Assembly (NCBI GenBank): GCA_012518835.1
Contig: JAAYRH010000029.1
Location: forward strand, 1 to 64,000
Direction of reading: 5' to 3'
Length of the DNA stretch: 64,000 bases
Origin: Aeromonadales bacterium
GTDB lineage: Bacteria; Pseudomonadota; Gammaproteobacteria; Enterobacterales; Aeromonadaceae
The translations under genes and the position numbers were made by a program. How positions within the stretch are numbered: position 1 is the first letter of the stretch; each line of letters opens with the position of its first letter. Positions 34,300 through 44,876 of the stretch are shown here, one piece after another. The notes below the pieces were generated by a model. That model worked only from the letters and a program-made list of their open reading frames with translations. It did not search any database and had not been told where the DNA came from.

Positions 34300-35292
34300 G
34301 TGATGACCCAAGCAATAAGAATCGCCATCGCCGGCTATGGCAACCTAGGCCGAGGAGCAGAGGCTGCTATTAAGAAATGCCCAGATATGGAATTAGTAGC
34401 CGTGTTTAGTCGCCGTGATCCTGCCAGCGTCACCCTATTAGACAGTGCGGTGCCCGTGTATGCCATGGATGAAATTGAACAATTTCAAGATAAAGTCGAT
34501 GTATTGATCTTATGCGGGGGCTCGCGTACCGATCTGCCCGAACAAGGGCCATACTTAGCGGGGCTGTTTAACACCGTCGACAGCTTTGATACCCATGCCA
34601 AGGTGCCGGAGTATTTTGCCGCCCTCGATAAGCCTGCCCAAGCGGCGGGAAAAGTAGCGCTGTTATCAGTAGGTTGGGATCCGGGCCTATTTTCCTTAAA
34701 CCGCTTATTTGGCGAAGCTATTTTACCTGATGGCGAAACCTACAGCTTTTGGGGCAAAGGCTTAAGCCAAGGCCACTCTGATGCGGTGCGTCGCGTGCCC
34801 GGTGTTAAGTCGGGGGTACAATATACGCTTCCCTCCGAGTCAGCGATGGCACGGGTACGTAATGGCGAGCAGCCCACCCTGACTACCCGTGAAAAACACA
34901 CTCGTGAGTGTTTTATCGTGCTTGAAGACGGTGCCAGTGCGGATGAAGTGAAAGAAGCGATTGTCACTATGCCTGACTATTTTGCCGACTTTGACACCAC
35001 AGTGAACTTTATTGATGACGCCACCTTTAGCCAAGAGCACAGCAGCATGCCCCACGGGGGTTTTGTGATCCGTAGCGGCGTGAGCGGCGAAGAGCATCAC
35101 CAACAGGTGATGGAGTTTTCATTAAAGCTCGGCAGCAACCCAGAGTTTACCGCCAGTGTGCTAGTAGCGTATGCAAGAGCGGTACATAAGCTCAGCTTAG
35201 CCGGAGAGCGCGGCGCTAAAAGCGTGCTCGATGTGGCTCCGGGTTTGTTATCTCCTAAGTCCCCAGCACAGCTGCGCAAAGAATTGCTGTAA
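34300..35292 (+). CDS. ddh: meso-Diaminopimelate D-dehydrogenase
   Basis: IRIAIAGYGNLGRGAEAAIKKCPDMELVAVFSRRDP, SVGWDPGLFSLNRLFGEAILPDGETYSFWGKGLSQGHSDAVRRVPGV. Confidence 0.93.
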   Translation: MMTQAIRIAIAGYGNLGRGAEAAIKKCPDMELVAVFSRRDPASVTLLDSAVPVYAMDEIEQFQDKVDVLILCGGSRTDLPEQGPYLAGLFNTVDSFDTHAKVPEYFAALDKPAQAAGKVALLSVGWDPGLFSLNRLFGEAILPDGETYSFWGKGLSQGHSDAVRRVPGVKSGVQYTLPSESAMARVRNGEQPTLTTREKHTRECFIVLEDGASADEVKEAIVTMPDYFADFDTTVNFIDDATFSQEHSSMPHGGFVIRSGVSGEEHHQQVMEFSLKLGSNPEFTASVLVAYARAVHKLSLAGERGAKSVLDVAPGLLSPKSPAQLRKELL

Positions 35293-35325
35293 ACCGGTTT
35301 TAACAATCCGTGTAAAAATGATAAT

Positions 35326-35351
35326 AAAAACACCGCTTAAGCGGTGTTTTT
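35326..35351. terminator. Bidirectional rho-independent terminator
   Basis: AAAAACACCGCTTAAGCGGTGTTTTT. Confidence 0.88.
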
Positions 35352-35362
35352 ATTTGGCTAGC

Positions 35363-35803
35363 TTACAACTTTTCTATCCAACTACTTAACCATGCTAGCG
35401 CCGGCTCTTCGGGCTCAAGGGTTTCACCCGCATCTATTTTTAGCATCTCAGCGAGTGGTTGTGCTTCTAGCTCTTGCAACAGTGCATTAAACTGCACCCC
35501 CGCCCCGCAAAAATTATCGTAGCTCGAGTCCCCCAGTGCCACTAAACCATAGCGCAATTGGGGGATCGGCGGACACCGGTCTTGGATTTCCATAAATAAC
35601 GGCAATAAGTCCGGCGGTAATTCTCCTTGTCCCGTGGTGGAGGTGACAATTAACCACGGATGGCTGACATCTAGCTCAGACAAAGTGACTTCTTCATGAA
35701 AGTTGACGGTATGTCCGGCTGCTACTAATGCTTCTTCTAAGCTTTCTGCCACTAAGATAGCCGCTCCATAAACACTGCCTACGATCACTTCTATGGCCGC
35801 CAT
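35363..35803 (-). CDS. yqcA: Flavodoxin YqcA
   Basis: IVTSTTGQGELPPDLLPLF ... LRYGLVALGDSSYDNFCGAGVQFNALLQELEAQ; in yqcC-truC-yqcA order. Confidence 0.88.
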   Translation of the reverse strand: MAAIEVIVGSVYGAAILVAESLEEALVAAGHTVNFHEEVTLSELDVSHPWLIVTSTTGQGELPPDLLPLFMEIQDRCPPIPQLRYGLVALGDSSYDNFCGAGVQFNALLQELEAQPLAEMLKIDAGETLEPEEPALAWLSSWIEKL

Positions 35804-35873
35804 AATGACTCCTGTTTATATAAAGATATGTTAGCTCTGATAGCTTACTCACAATCAACAGAATTGCTCAACG

Positions 35874-36695
35874 TTAGTCTAAAAATGACGACTCAAACGC
35901 TGCCTGCCAAGCAAACTCTGTGAGCAGTTGCTGCCATGATGTATCTAGCGGCGCGCTAATACGCAGTGGTTCACCACTCATCGGATGGGCCAAGTGAAGT
36001 TGCCGAGCATGCAACAGCATTCTGTCACAGCCATAATGCTCGCGAAAAAACCGATTATGGCGCCCATCCCCGTGCGTGCTATCTCCAACAATGGGATGAA
36101 AAATATGACGCAAATGGCGACGCAACTGGTGCTTGCGGCCGGTTTCGGGGCGCAGCGCCACTAGGCTATAGCGGCTAGTAGTATGCTTTTTAGACACGGC
36201 AAACGGCAGCTCAATTTGTGCCAGCGCTCGCCAATGAGTAATGGCCGCTTGCGCTGGCTTATCAAGCGCAGTGTACTTATCAGCAATATCATCTAATTGA
36301 TGACTCAAGGCATAATCAATGGTGCCTTTTGGCTCAGGTAAATAGCCACGCACAATAGCGAGATAGTCTTTATCGATAGCGTGGTCACTAAAGGCCTCAC
36401 TTAACGTCCGAGCCACAGCCGCATTTTTAGCAAACAACAACACGCCCGAGGTAGGACGGTCGAGCCGATGCACCGGAAATACCCGACAGCCCACTAAGTT
36501 GCGAGTCATTTGCAACGCAAATTGAGTTTCGTCTTTGTCTAGCCAGCTGCGATGCACTAATAATCCTGCGGGCTTATTGATGGCGACCATAGCGTCATCT
36601 TCATAAAGCAATGACAGCTCAGATGGAGCACTCGTCAAGTCTGGCTCAGTTAACTCAGGCTTCACGGATAACCGGCTGCCCTGATAAGGCTTCAT
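35874..36695 (-). CDS. truC: tRNA pseudouridine(65) synthase TruC
   Basis: LYEDDAMVAINKPAGLLVHRSWLDKDETQFALQ; HRLDRPTSGVLLFAKN. Confidence 0.93.
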   Translation of the reverse strand: MKPYQGSRLSVKPELTEPDLTSAPSELSLLYEDDAMVAINKPAGLLVHRSWLDKDETQFALQMTRNLVGCRVFPVHRLDRPTSGVLLFAKNAAVARTLSEAFSDHAIDKDYLAIVRGYLPEPKGTIDYALSHQLDDIADKYTALDKPAQAAITHWRALAQIELPFAVSKKHTTSRYSLVALRPETGRKHQLRRHLRHIFHPIVGDSTHGDGRHNRFFREHYGCDRMLLHARQLHLAHPMSGEPLRISAPLDTSWQQLLTEFAWQAAFESSFLD

Positions 36696-36990
36696 CTAGC
36701 TGGGCAATCGCTTCTGTTAAGGCCGTAGTGTCTTCTGGCATACATTTAAAGGTTTCAAACGCCATCGGATACACGGCAATATTACTTGGTAACGGCATCT
36801 TGGCATCCAGCATGGCGCGTAAGCGCGCTAACAGTACGAACTGTAGCCACTGACTAAAGTCGAGGGTGTCTAAACAAAAAGGTTCACTACTGGCGAGAGC
36901 TTCGGCACCGGGGTGGGTGGTTTCCCACCATGCTAAGGCTTTTAACTCTATTTCAATGGCATCTAATAATGAATAGTGGTGAGCTGACAT
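36655..36990 (-). CDS. yqcC: YqcC family protein
   Basis: MSAHHYSLLDAIEIELKALAWWETTHPGAEALASSEPFCLDTLDFSQWLQFVLLARLRAML. Confidence 0.9.
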   Translation of the reverse strand: MSAHHYSLLDAIEIELKALAWWETTHPGAEALASSEPFCLDTLDFSQWLQFVLLARLRAMLDAKMPLPSNIAVYPMAFETFKCMPEDTTALTEAIAQLDEALSGQPVIREA

Positions 36991-37072
36991 AGGTAACATC
37001 CTCTTAAAACGGCGACTACTATACCATCTTGGGTAGCAACTCCCTATAATCAAGCCCCCTGTTCATCACTAG

Positions 37073-38140
37073 GTGGTAAAAAACCCGATGCAAATAGACT
37101 CCTTGAGTGACTTTCTAACCCAGGCCGGCACCGAGTTTCGCCTGTATGATCTTGGTCGGCGCTTACAACCCCTCACCGCACCCGATTTTTTAGCCATTGA
37201 AGCCAATCAAAGACCCTACCCTTGGCCATTACAGCGCCATGCGTGGTTAGCAGTATGTTATTGGCAAAATAAAGCCTCTGCTACCCCCTATGTGTGGTTT
37301 TTAAAGCTGCCCTTGGATGAGCGTGGTTTATTTAATAATGGCGCCGTTAAACACTTTTTAGCCGCGTTAGTTGAGCAGCTGGGTGATAATTTAAGTGCTG
37401 AGCTCACCGAGCAGCAACAAGCAAGGCTTGCTGAAACTCCGTTTACGTTTCAACCCACGCCAGACAAGCTGGCCGCCTTTCATGCCCGATTGCGCCTTGA
37501 GTTAGGCTTAGCGCCCTCCGGCTTTTACCAAGGCGCACGAACCTACTTAATGGCGCCAGAGCTACAAGACTGGCAACAGCTGGGCTTACAAGGCTTAGCC
37601 GATGTTAGTGCCCGTTTATCACAAGATACCGAGTTAGCCCGCCATCTCGGCCAGCAGTTTTTTACTTTGCCCGAGCCGGTCCAAAACGCCTTATTAAATC
37701 AATGGCAGCACCAAGAGCTTCCGCAAGCGCTAACTGAACAATTACTCAATGCAATTAACACCGAGCTGGAGCGCCAAGCCCCCGATCATGAGCGCATTGC
37801 GTTGTTGCTGGGTGCCACCGCAGGTAGCCCTAACTTTAGCGCGCGCTCCAAAAAAATAGCCAGCCTGCTGACCGTGGCGCCCAGCCAAGCGTTGATGCTG
37901 ACACTGACGGCGCGATTATGGCAAGAGCTGACCGACGAAACCCTGTTACTAAGTTATTTAGAGCAACTCGCTCAGCTGCACAGCGAGATGTTTAATGGCT
38001 TATTTGCCGAGTTAGTCACTCTGCCGGCGTTACGCCCGCTAATTTTGACTAATCTGCATAATTCCGAGTTATCGCCTGCCCTGACGCACGCCATGGGACA
38101 GCTATTTTCAGGCTTAACAGCGGCTGATGCTCATGACTGA
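37073..38140 (+). CDS. DUF3549-like protein
   Basis: LSDFLTQAGTEFRLYDLGRRLQPLTAPDFLAIEANQRPYPWPLQRHAWLA. Confidence 0.7.
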   Translation: MVKNPMQIDSLSDFLTQAGTEFRLYDLGRRLQPLTAPDFLAIEANQRPYPWPLQRHAWLAVCYWQNKASATPYVWFLKLPLDERGLFNNGAVKHFLAALVEQLGDNLSAELTEQQQARLAETPFTFQPTPDKLAAFHARLRLELGLAPSGFYQGARTYLMAPELQDWQQLGLQGLADVSARLSQDTELARHLGQQFFTLPEPVQNALLNQWQHQELPQALTEQLLNAINTELERQAPDHERIALLLGATAGSPNFSARSKKIASLLTVAPSQALMLTLTARLWQELTDETLLLSYLEQLAQLHSEMFNGLFAELVTLPALRPLILTNLHNSELSPALTHAMGQLFSGLTAADAHD

Positions 38141-38426
38141 GTTGCTGGCTATTTTAGCCTTAGTAATATTTGGTGCCGGCTACTGGCAAGTTCGGCGGCA
38201 AAGCGAGTTTGCGCGCCTTTGGCTCACTCGCTATTGCAAACAGCAAGACTTTCAATTGTTAAGCGTGTATCGCTATCGTTATCAATGGCAAAATCGCCGT
38301 TTAGTAGCCTGTTTTCATTTTGAGTTTAGTCATGATGGTTTACAACAAGATGAAGGCAAAGCGTGGCTGGCCGGACAAACTGTATTAAAAGTGTGGTTAC
38401 CGGTATTACGAGAGCTCGGAGCCTAA
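38127..38426 (+). CDS. DUF3301-like membrane-anchored protein
   Basis: N-terminal TM then YWQVRRQSEFARLWLTRYCKQQDFQLLSVYRYRYQWQNRRLVACFHFEFS. Confidence 0.75.
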   Translation: MLMTELLAILALVIFGAGYWQVRRQSEFARLWLTRYCKQQDFQLLSVYRYRYQWQNRRLVACFHFEFSHDGLQQDEGKAWLAGQTVLKVWLPVLRELGA

Positions 38427-38705
38427 ATGTCAGAGCAAGTCATTCTTGATACAATCGCCCGTTTGGCCGACGAGGGGAAACCCATTACCACTGCCGCCGT
38501 CAAAGCGCGTCTAAACAGACGCGTAAACATGGCACAGCTTATCCAGCTAGTGGGCCAGTATAAGCACGCGCCGCAACCATTAGCCCAGCGGATATCTGCT
38601 AGTATTGAGCAGGAGTCTACTGCAGAAGCCAGATTAGTGGAGCGCATCGCGACTCTTGAAGAAAAAGTTGCTCGGTTAGAACGCCAGCTAGCAGCTTTGA
38701 GCTAA
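38427..38705 (+). CDS. Small hypothetical protein with C-terminal coiled coil
   Basis: ORF abuts the DUF3301 gene; wHTH-like N-terminus and IATLEEKVARLERQLAAL heptads. Confidence 0.65.
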   Translation: MSEQVILDTIARLADEGKPITTAAVKARLNRRVNMAQLIQLVGQYKHAPQPLAQRISASIEQESTAEARLVERIATLEEKVARLERQLAALS

Positions 38706-39242
38706 GGCTTTCTCGCCCGGCTCTAAGCGGTGTAAAAACTGCACTAAGCTAGGTGCTAACACACCGATCCGCCCTTTGCCTAGCTGTTCTAACCACACTT
38801 CCCCACTGTCATTGGCTAAGGTAACTAGCTGTTGCTCATTGGCAGTGGTGGCTATAAACCAGCTAGCAGGCAATTTGAGCTTAGTCATCATCAGCTGATG
38901 AGCTATTTGATTTTCTTGTAAACGAGCAAAGTCGCGCTCATTCCACGGCTGTAATAACGTCAAAAATAGGCCTTTAAAACAACCGGGCACATGTCCGGCA
39001 TAGTAACGACCAAACAAGGCACTTAAGTCAGGATGCACTTGCATATCTAGCGCGTGGGCCACATTATCAAAAGCATCGGCTTCGGGCTTTAACCAAGGGC
39101 GCCAGCCGACTCGGCCTTGTTGCGCAGGTAGCAGCTCGGCCGGCGAAGAAAATTCAGGGTCATAGTCTATCAGCGGCAGACCCGCGAGCCGTTGGTAGCG
39201 GCTAAACAGCTCGGCGAGCGCGCTCACCACTTGATCTTGCAT
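38688..39242 (-). CDS. syd: SecY-interacting protein Syd
   Basis: SALAELFSRYQRLAGLPLIDYDPEFSSPAEL; next to queF. Confidence 0.92.
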   Translation of the reverse strand: MQDQVVSALAELFSRYQRLAGLPLIDYDPEFSSPAELLPAQQGRVGWRPWLKPEADAFDNVAHALDMQVHPDLSALFGRYYAGHVPGCFKGLFLTLLQPWNERDFARLQENQIAHQLMMTKLKLPASWFIATTANEQQLVTLANDSGEVWLEQLGKGRIGVLAPSLVQFLHRLEPGEKALAQSC

Positions 39243-39296
39243 TGGAATGTCTCACAATAAGCTAAGTTTCTCTATTCTACTTAACCGGACTTTTAA

Positions 39297-40148
39297 ATGA
39301 CACCCGAGCAAAAATACCAAACCAACCCCGCCCTAGCCGACTTACCTCTTGGCAAGTCCAGTCAATATATAGATAAATACGATGCCAGCTTGCTCGAAGG
39401 CCTGCCGCGCAGCCTAAATCGAGATGAATTAGGGTTAGATGAAAATGCACTGCCCTTTGCCGGTGAAGATCTGTGGAATTTATATGAGCTTTCTTGGTTA
39501 AACCGTAAAGGTAAACCGGTAGTGGCGATGGGTGAAGTGCGAGTGTCAGCCAAAAGTCTTAATATTATTGAGTCTAAGTCCTTTAAGCTCTACCTCAATA
39601 GCTTTAACCAAAGCCAATTTGAAAGTTTAGAAGAAGTCAGTGATATTTTAACTCGCGACTTAAGCTTGTGTGCTCAAGGCGCGGTAAAAGTAAAAATCTA
39701 TGACTTACAAGCTGCGCCCAGTCAGTTTGGCGTCTTACCTGGACATTGCATCGACGATCAAGATATTGAGATCAATCAATATCAACCCGATTTATCTTTA
39801 TTGAGCAAAGCCACCGATAACGAAGAGGTCAGTGAAACCCTACACTCTCATCTGCTAAAGTCTAACTGCTTAGTTACCAGCCAACCGGACTGGGGCAGTA
39901 TTATGATCCGCTACCGTGGCCCTCGTATTCGCCGTGATGCTTTATTACGTTACTTGGTGTCTTTTCGCCAGCACAATGAGTTTCATGAACAATGCGTAGA
40001 GCGCATTTTTATGGACTTACAAACTCATTGCCAACCCAGCGAACTCACCGTGTATGCCCGTTATACTCGCCGAGGTGGCCTAGATATTAACCCTTATCGC
40101 AGCAGTATCTCTGGCAAAGCCGCCAATGTGCGTTTACAGCGCCAATAA
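39297..40148 (+). CDS. queF: NADPH-dependent 7-cyano-7-deazaguanine reductase
   Basis: [60 protein letters not shown]. Confidence 0.96.
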   Translation: MTPEQKYQTNPALADLPLGKSSQYIDKYDASLLEGLPRSLNRDELGLDENALPFAGEDLWNLYELSWLNRKGKPVVAMGEVRVSAKSLNIIESKSFKLYLNSFNQSQFESLEEVSDILTRDLSLCAQGAVKVKIYDLQAAPSQFGVLPGHCIDDQDIEINQYQPDLSLLSKATDNEEVSETLHSHLLKSNCLVTSQPDWGSIMIRYRGPRIRRDALLRYLVSFRQHNEFHEQCVERIFMDLQTHCQPSELTVYARYTRRGGLDINPYRSSISGKAANVRLQRQ

Positions 40149-40243
40149 TCACTTACCAAGGCCGGTGGATGTGCGCCATTCACTAGACTCTGTTCGGCCA
40201 GCTCCGTAAACTAGCCCTCTAATTATTAGTCGGTATTGTTATT

Positions 40244-42493
40244 GTGATATTGCCTACTGCCATTTTGATCTCGCACTTGGCGGGCGCGCCTGCGTTCGCG
40301 CCATTTCAGCCCGAGCCCGTTGAGCTACAACGGGCTCGACAGCTCATGGTCAGTAAGCCCAGTGAGTGTGTGGCCCTCACTCACCTATTTTTACAACGCG
40401 ATGAGCAGGTACCCAGTCAAAGAGCCAGTGCACGTCAGAGCTTAAATCACCCGCAGATCATTCCTCACTATCGCACGCCAGAGCAAACCCAAAGTGCCTG
40501 GCAAACTCAGGCATTATGCCAGGCTAATATCGGCCAATTAGATAAAGCCCAGCGGGTGCTCGATAAAGCGATTAAACGGGCTCAGCGCGAGCAGCTATCG
40601 AGTGCCGTGGCGGCGAGTCTCATCATTAAAGCGAAGCTTACTTTGGCACAGCAAGACCTCGAGCAAGCCAATACTTTACTCGAGCAAGCGAGCACACTAC
40701 TGGCGGCAGAGGCGCCGAGTGATCTTATGGACGCCTTGGTGTTATTACAGAGCAATATCTTCTTACAACAAGGTCAATATGAGCAAGCTCGCCACACCTT
40801 AGAGCAGCTGCGGTTACATACCCAAGAGCAAAACCGTCCACGCTTGCAAGCGTGGAGTAATTATTTTTTAGCCGAAAATTACTTAGCTCAACACCAACAA
40901 GAGTTAGCCCTCACTCACTATCTAGAAACGCTTAATTTATTAGATAATGATCATCAGCATTATCTTAAAGCGCTGACGGCAAAAAAAGCGGCCAATTTAC
41001 ACCTCATTCAAGATCAACCAGAGCAAGCGATTTTTTACGCTAATCTCGCCACTACCGAGTTTGAGCGCTTAGGAAATAGTCAGCTGTTAATCGGCTCTTT
41101 ATTGAGTTTGGGGAAAATCACTCGGCAAGGAGAAGAAGCGGATCTGGCCCTAGTATATTTATTTAATGCGCTAGGGTTAGCTACCCAATTAGGCGAGCAT
41201 GAATTAGTCAGCCAACTGTATTTAGAAATTGGCGCCAGCTATCGAAAATTGCAGATGTACCAAGAAGCAAGCTCCTATTTATCGCAAGCTAGGAACCGCT
41301 TTCAGCGTAGCCAAGACCAACCCAGACTGATTGACGCCCTAGTGCAATTTGGCCGAGTGCACCTTGAGCAACAAGAATATGGGCTGGCATTATTACAATT
41401 AGATAAAGCGCTAGAGCTGGCGAGTGAGTTAGATGATGCTTCGCGGCTAGTCGCGGTTCACCAACAGCTGGCCTTGCTGTTTGAAGGCAGTAACCACCCT
41501 CAACAGGCACTGCATCATCAACAGGCTTATCACCACTACTATGTGCAAGCGGGCCAAGTCAATCAGCTGTCTAATCCCGAACTAATCCAGAGCAGCGACC
41601 AGCAATTACAGCAAACCCGTGAACTGGCCAAGATGCGACAGCAATATAGCGCAGAGCGGCAAGAGCGCCGCTTCTTTTCCCGCGCTACCTTGCTGCTAGG
41701 ACTGATTTTGCCAGTATGTCTTTACGGCTGGCATCATAGTCGCCGCCGCTATCAACAACTACTGCAAAAAAATGACGACTTGCACCGTGAATTGCTAACG
41801 GAATATAAAACCGGCCTCCCCAACTGGCGCCGGCTTTTACAACGTTTACCCAACGATATGGCAAAAAGCCAGTTACGCTCTGAACAATGGTATTTAAGCG
41901 ACCATCAAGCCCAACCCTTTAATGAGCGAGTATATTACCTGCTGTTACAGGTGCCCTTTATGCAAGATCTGAGTGAGCGCATTGGTCTAACTCACTCTAA
42001 TACGCTACAAAAAGAGCTAGGGGAGTATTTGCAAGGACGCCTGCACCCGCAAGCGCAGCTCTATGATGTGAGAGAGGGTCAATTTATTTATGTGATCTCT
42101 CAGCGCCATGTTAGCTCCCTGCTCCATACTATTAACTGTTTAGTGCGCGCTTTTGCCGAGTTTCCTAACCGTTTTAAACTCGATACTCGATTATCAATTG
42201 GTATCATCGGGCACCCCTTTTTATCCAAAGCGCCTCACGCCCTAGATGACGTGCGCTTTGGCGATATGCTCTTTTTAGCACTAGCGGCCGCCCGCCAGCT
42301 TTCTGGGCAAACACACGAATCTGCTTGGGTCGAGCTATCGGCACTAGATTGCCAACAGGCCGCCTTTTTTACCGGTGATATTCGCCACTGCAGCATCCAA
42401 GCAATATTAAAAGGGTTGGTCAAAGTGAATAGTTCACATCCCAAGCACGCGATTGACTGGCAAAGCTTAGCCGCCAGCGTAGACATGTCCTGA
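40244..42493 (+). CDS. TPR-repeat, single-TM protein with degenerate GGDEF domain
   Basis: Repeated TPR-like helices; TM ATLLLGLILPVCLYGWHH; YKTGLPNWRRLLQRLP typical of a GGDEF domain start but active-site region reads YDVREGQFIYVI. Confidence 0.75.
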   Translation: MILPTAILISHLAGAPAFAPFQPEPVELQRARQLMVSKPSECVALTHLFLQRDEQVPSQRASARQSLNHPQIIPHYRTPEQTQSAWQTQALCQANIGQLDKAQRVLDKAIKRAQREQLSSAVAASLIIKAKLTLAQQDLEQANTLLEQASTLLAAEAPSDLMDALVLLQSNIFLQQGQYEQARHTLEQLRLHTQEQNRPRLQAWSNYFLAENYLAQHQQELALTHYLETLNLLDNDHQHYLKALTAKKAANLHLIQDQPEQAIFYANLATTEFERLGNSQLLIGSLLSLGKITRQGEEADLALVYLFNALGLATQLGEHELVSQLYLEIGASYRKLQMYQEASSYLSQARNRFQRSQDQPRLIDALVQFGRVHLEQQEYGLALLQLDKALELASELDDASRLVAVHQQLALLFEGSNHPQQALHHQQAYHHYYVQAGQVNQLSNPELIQSSDQQLQQTRELAKMRQQYSAERQERRFFSRATLLLGLILPVCLYGWHHSRRRYQQLLQKNDDLHRELLTEYKTGLPNWRRLLQRLPNDMAKSQLRSEQWYLSDHQAQPFNERVYYLLLQVPFMQDLSERIGLTHSNTLQKELGEYLQGRLHPQAQLYDVREGQFIYVISQRHVSSLLHTINCLVRAFAEFPNRFKLDTRLSIGIIGHPFLSKAPHALDDVRFGDMLFLALAAARQLSGQTHESAWVELSALDCQQAAFFTGDIRHCSIQAILKGLVKVNSSHPKHAIDWQSLAASVDMS

Positions 42494-42645
42494 ACAATAC
42501 GGACTCATTTAAATAAACCGCCTCTTATACAAAGTGATAAGATGTTTGTAAACAATTTTTTAGATTCAACACCCACGCCGGCATTTGGCGATGCCCCCCT
42601 TCGTTAATCCCTTAGGGCGGATAAAAATAACAACATGAAGGAATC

Positions 42646-44004
42646 ATGATGATTACTCATATCAACCCCGTCGGCAGTATGAACCTGCTGTCGCAAGTCG
42701 AAGTAGACCATTTAAAGCAATCGGCTTCGGGCGTCTTATATCAGCTGTTTCGCAACTGTGCGCTGGCGGTGCTCAACTCCGGAACCAATACCGATGATTC
42801 TAAAGAAATTATCGACCGCTACGCCGACTTTGAAATTAACGTCATTCGCCGTGAGCGTGGCGTTAAGCTAGAGCTTTATAATCCACCGGTGCATGCTTTT
42901 GTGGATGGCGAAATAATTCGTGGTATTCAAGACCACTTATTTTCGGTGCTAAGAGACATTATTTATGTGCACAGTAAATTAGAAAACGACCGTTTGCTTA
43001 ACCTTACCTCGCCGCTACATCTCACCGACTTGGTATTTTCTATTCTGCGTAACGCCAATACCGTGCATCCAGGGGTAGAGCCCAATTTAGCGGTGTGCTG
43101 GGGTGGCCATTCTATTAACCGAGTGGAATACCAATACACCCGCGAAGTAGGTAATGAGCTAGGCCTTAGAGAAATGAATATTTGTACTGGCTGTGGTCCC
43201 GGTGCTATGGAAGGTCCGATGAAAGGCGCCGCCGTCGGGCATGCTAAGCAAAGAGTCTCTGGCAGTCGTTATATTGGTTTAACCGAGCCCTCTATTATTG
43301 CCTCTGAGCCGCCCAACCCCATTGTCAATGAATTAGTCATTTTACCGGATATCGAAAAGCGCCTAGAAGCTTTTGTACGCATGGGCCACGGTATTATTGT
43401 GTTTCCTGGTGGCGTGGGTACCGCCGAAGAGATCCTTTATTTATTGGGTATTATGATGCATCCCGATAACCGCCAGCAGCCGATGCCGATTATTTTTACT
43501 GGCCCCGTAGAAAGCGCTGATTACTTTCGCAGTATGGATGAATTTATTGGCCATACCTTAGGCCCTGATGCGCAGTCGTTATATCAGATCATTATTGACG
43601 ATCCAGCAGAAGTGGCACGACGTATTAAAAATGCTATGCCATTAGTTCGCGACTATCGCAAATCGGTGGGCGATGCTTACTCTTTTAACTGGTCACTCAC
43701 CATCGACCCCGAGTTTCAGCAACCCTTTGTTCCTAACCATGAAAGTATGGCCGCCCTTAATTTAAATAAAGATCAGCCACCGCAACAGTTAGCAGCCAAC
43801 TTACGCCGCGCTTTCTCTGGCATAGTGGCAGGCAACGTGAAAGAAAGTGGCATTAAAGCCATTGAACAACACGGGCCGTTTTTATTAAAGGGTGAGCCCA
43901 AGATCATGGCGATGATGGATAAACTATTGCGCGAGTTTGTGGAGCAGCAACGCATGAAGCTACCAGGCGCCACCTATGTGCCCTGCTATAAAATTAGCCG
44001 CTAA
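42646..44004 (+). CDS. ppnN: Nucleotide 5'-monophosphate nucleosidase PpnN
   Basis: [26 protein letters not shown]-type LOG motif ([17 protein letters not shown]) and [10 protein letters not shown]. Confidence 0.96.
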   Translation: MMITHINPVGSMNLLSQVEVDHLKQSASGVLYQLFRNCALAVLNSGTNTDDSKEIIDRYADFEINVIRRERGVKLELYNPPVHAFVDGEIIRGIQDHLFSVLRDIIYVHSKLENDRLLNLTSPLHLTDLVFSILRNANTVHPGVEPNLAVCWGGHSINRVEYQYTREVGNELGLREMNICTGCGPGAMEGPMKGAAVGHAKQRVSGSRYIGLTEPSIIASEPPNPIVNELVILPDIEKRLEAFVRMGHGIIVFPGGVGTAEEILYLLGIMMHPDNRQQPMPIIFTGPVESADYFRSMDEFIGHTLGPDAQSLYQIIIDDPAEVARRIKNAMPLVRDYRKSVGDAYSFNWSLTIDPEFQQPFVPNHESMAALNLNKDQPPQQLAANLRRAFSGIVAGNVKESGIKAIEQHGPFLLKGEPKIMAMMDKLLREFVEQQRMKLPGATYVPCYKISR

Positions 44005-44013
44005 CCTATTGCG

Positions 44014-44796
44014 ATGCAGTTACTTATTATTGATGGGTTAAATTTGATCCGCCGGCTTTATTCAGTTCACGCCCATCAAGCAGCCGACGATACACAGGCC
44101 TTAGCTGCCACTGGTCAATCACTCGTTAAGGCCTGTCAGCGGCTGCTAAAGCAGTTTAACCCCAGCCATGTGGTGGCGGTATTTGATGGCGCACCCAAAG
44201 GCTTTCGTTATCATCTGTATCCGGAGTACAAAGCGGGTCGTCCCCCCATGCCTCACGCACTGGCCGAGCATTTGCCACAACTTCAGCAACAACTGTGGCA
44301 ACTGGGCATCGACGCTTTGCTGCCCGAATGCGATGAAGCAGACGATCTCATCGCCACCTTGGCCACTACCTTAGGACAACATCAAAAGCACAGTGTGATC
44401 GTGTCCACAGATCAAGGATTTTGTCAGCTGCTTAATCCCTACACCAAAGTGTGGGATCACTTTAAGCAACGCGCCCTCGACAAGGCTTTTGTAGAGCAAC
44501 ATTACCAAGTACAAGTAAGCCAACTGGTTGACTACTGGGCACTCACCGGTGTCGCAGGCAGTAACATCAAAGGCGTAGCTGGCATAGGCCCCAAGCGTGC
44601 TCAGCGCTTAATACAACAACATACTAGTCTCAATCAGCTACTTACAACTGTACCTACCAGTCCAGACGAGCAGCGGGTTATCGACCATCAAGCCGAGGCA
44701 CTGTTGGCTCGCCAACTGGTAAAAATGGCCCACGATATTGAGCTAGGCGTTAATTTACAGGACTTGCGCTATATTCCTGCGACTAAAGGTTCATAG
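44014..44796 (+). CDS. xni: Flap endonuclease Xni
   Basis: LLIIDGLNLIRRLYSVHA; VVAVFDGAPKGFRYHLYPEYKAGRPPMP; DYWALTGVAGSNIKGVAGIGPKRAQRL. Confidence 0.95.
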   Translation: MQLLIIDGLNLIRRLYSVHAHQAADDTQALAATGQSLVKACQRLLKQFNPSHVVAVFDGAPKGFRYHLYPEYKAGRPPMPHALAEHLPQLQQQLWQLGIDALLPECDEADDLIATLATTLGQHQKHSVIVSTDQGFCQLLNPYTKVWDHFKQRALDKAFVEQHYQVQVSQLVDYWALTGVAGSNIKGVAGIGPKRAQRLIQQHTSLNQLLTTVPTSPDEQRVIDHQAEALLARQLVKMAHDIELGVNLQDLRYIPATKGS

Positions 44797-44876
44797 AATA
44801 AAATACGCCAAAATGCTATAAAGGCGGTGCAATTATACTTTCCTCGACACATAACTAAAAAACGGAAGCTGCCCAC

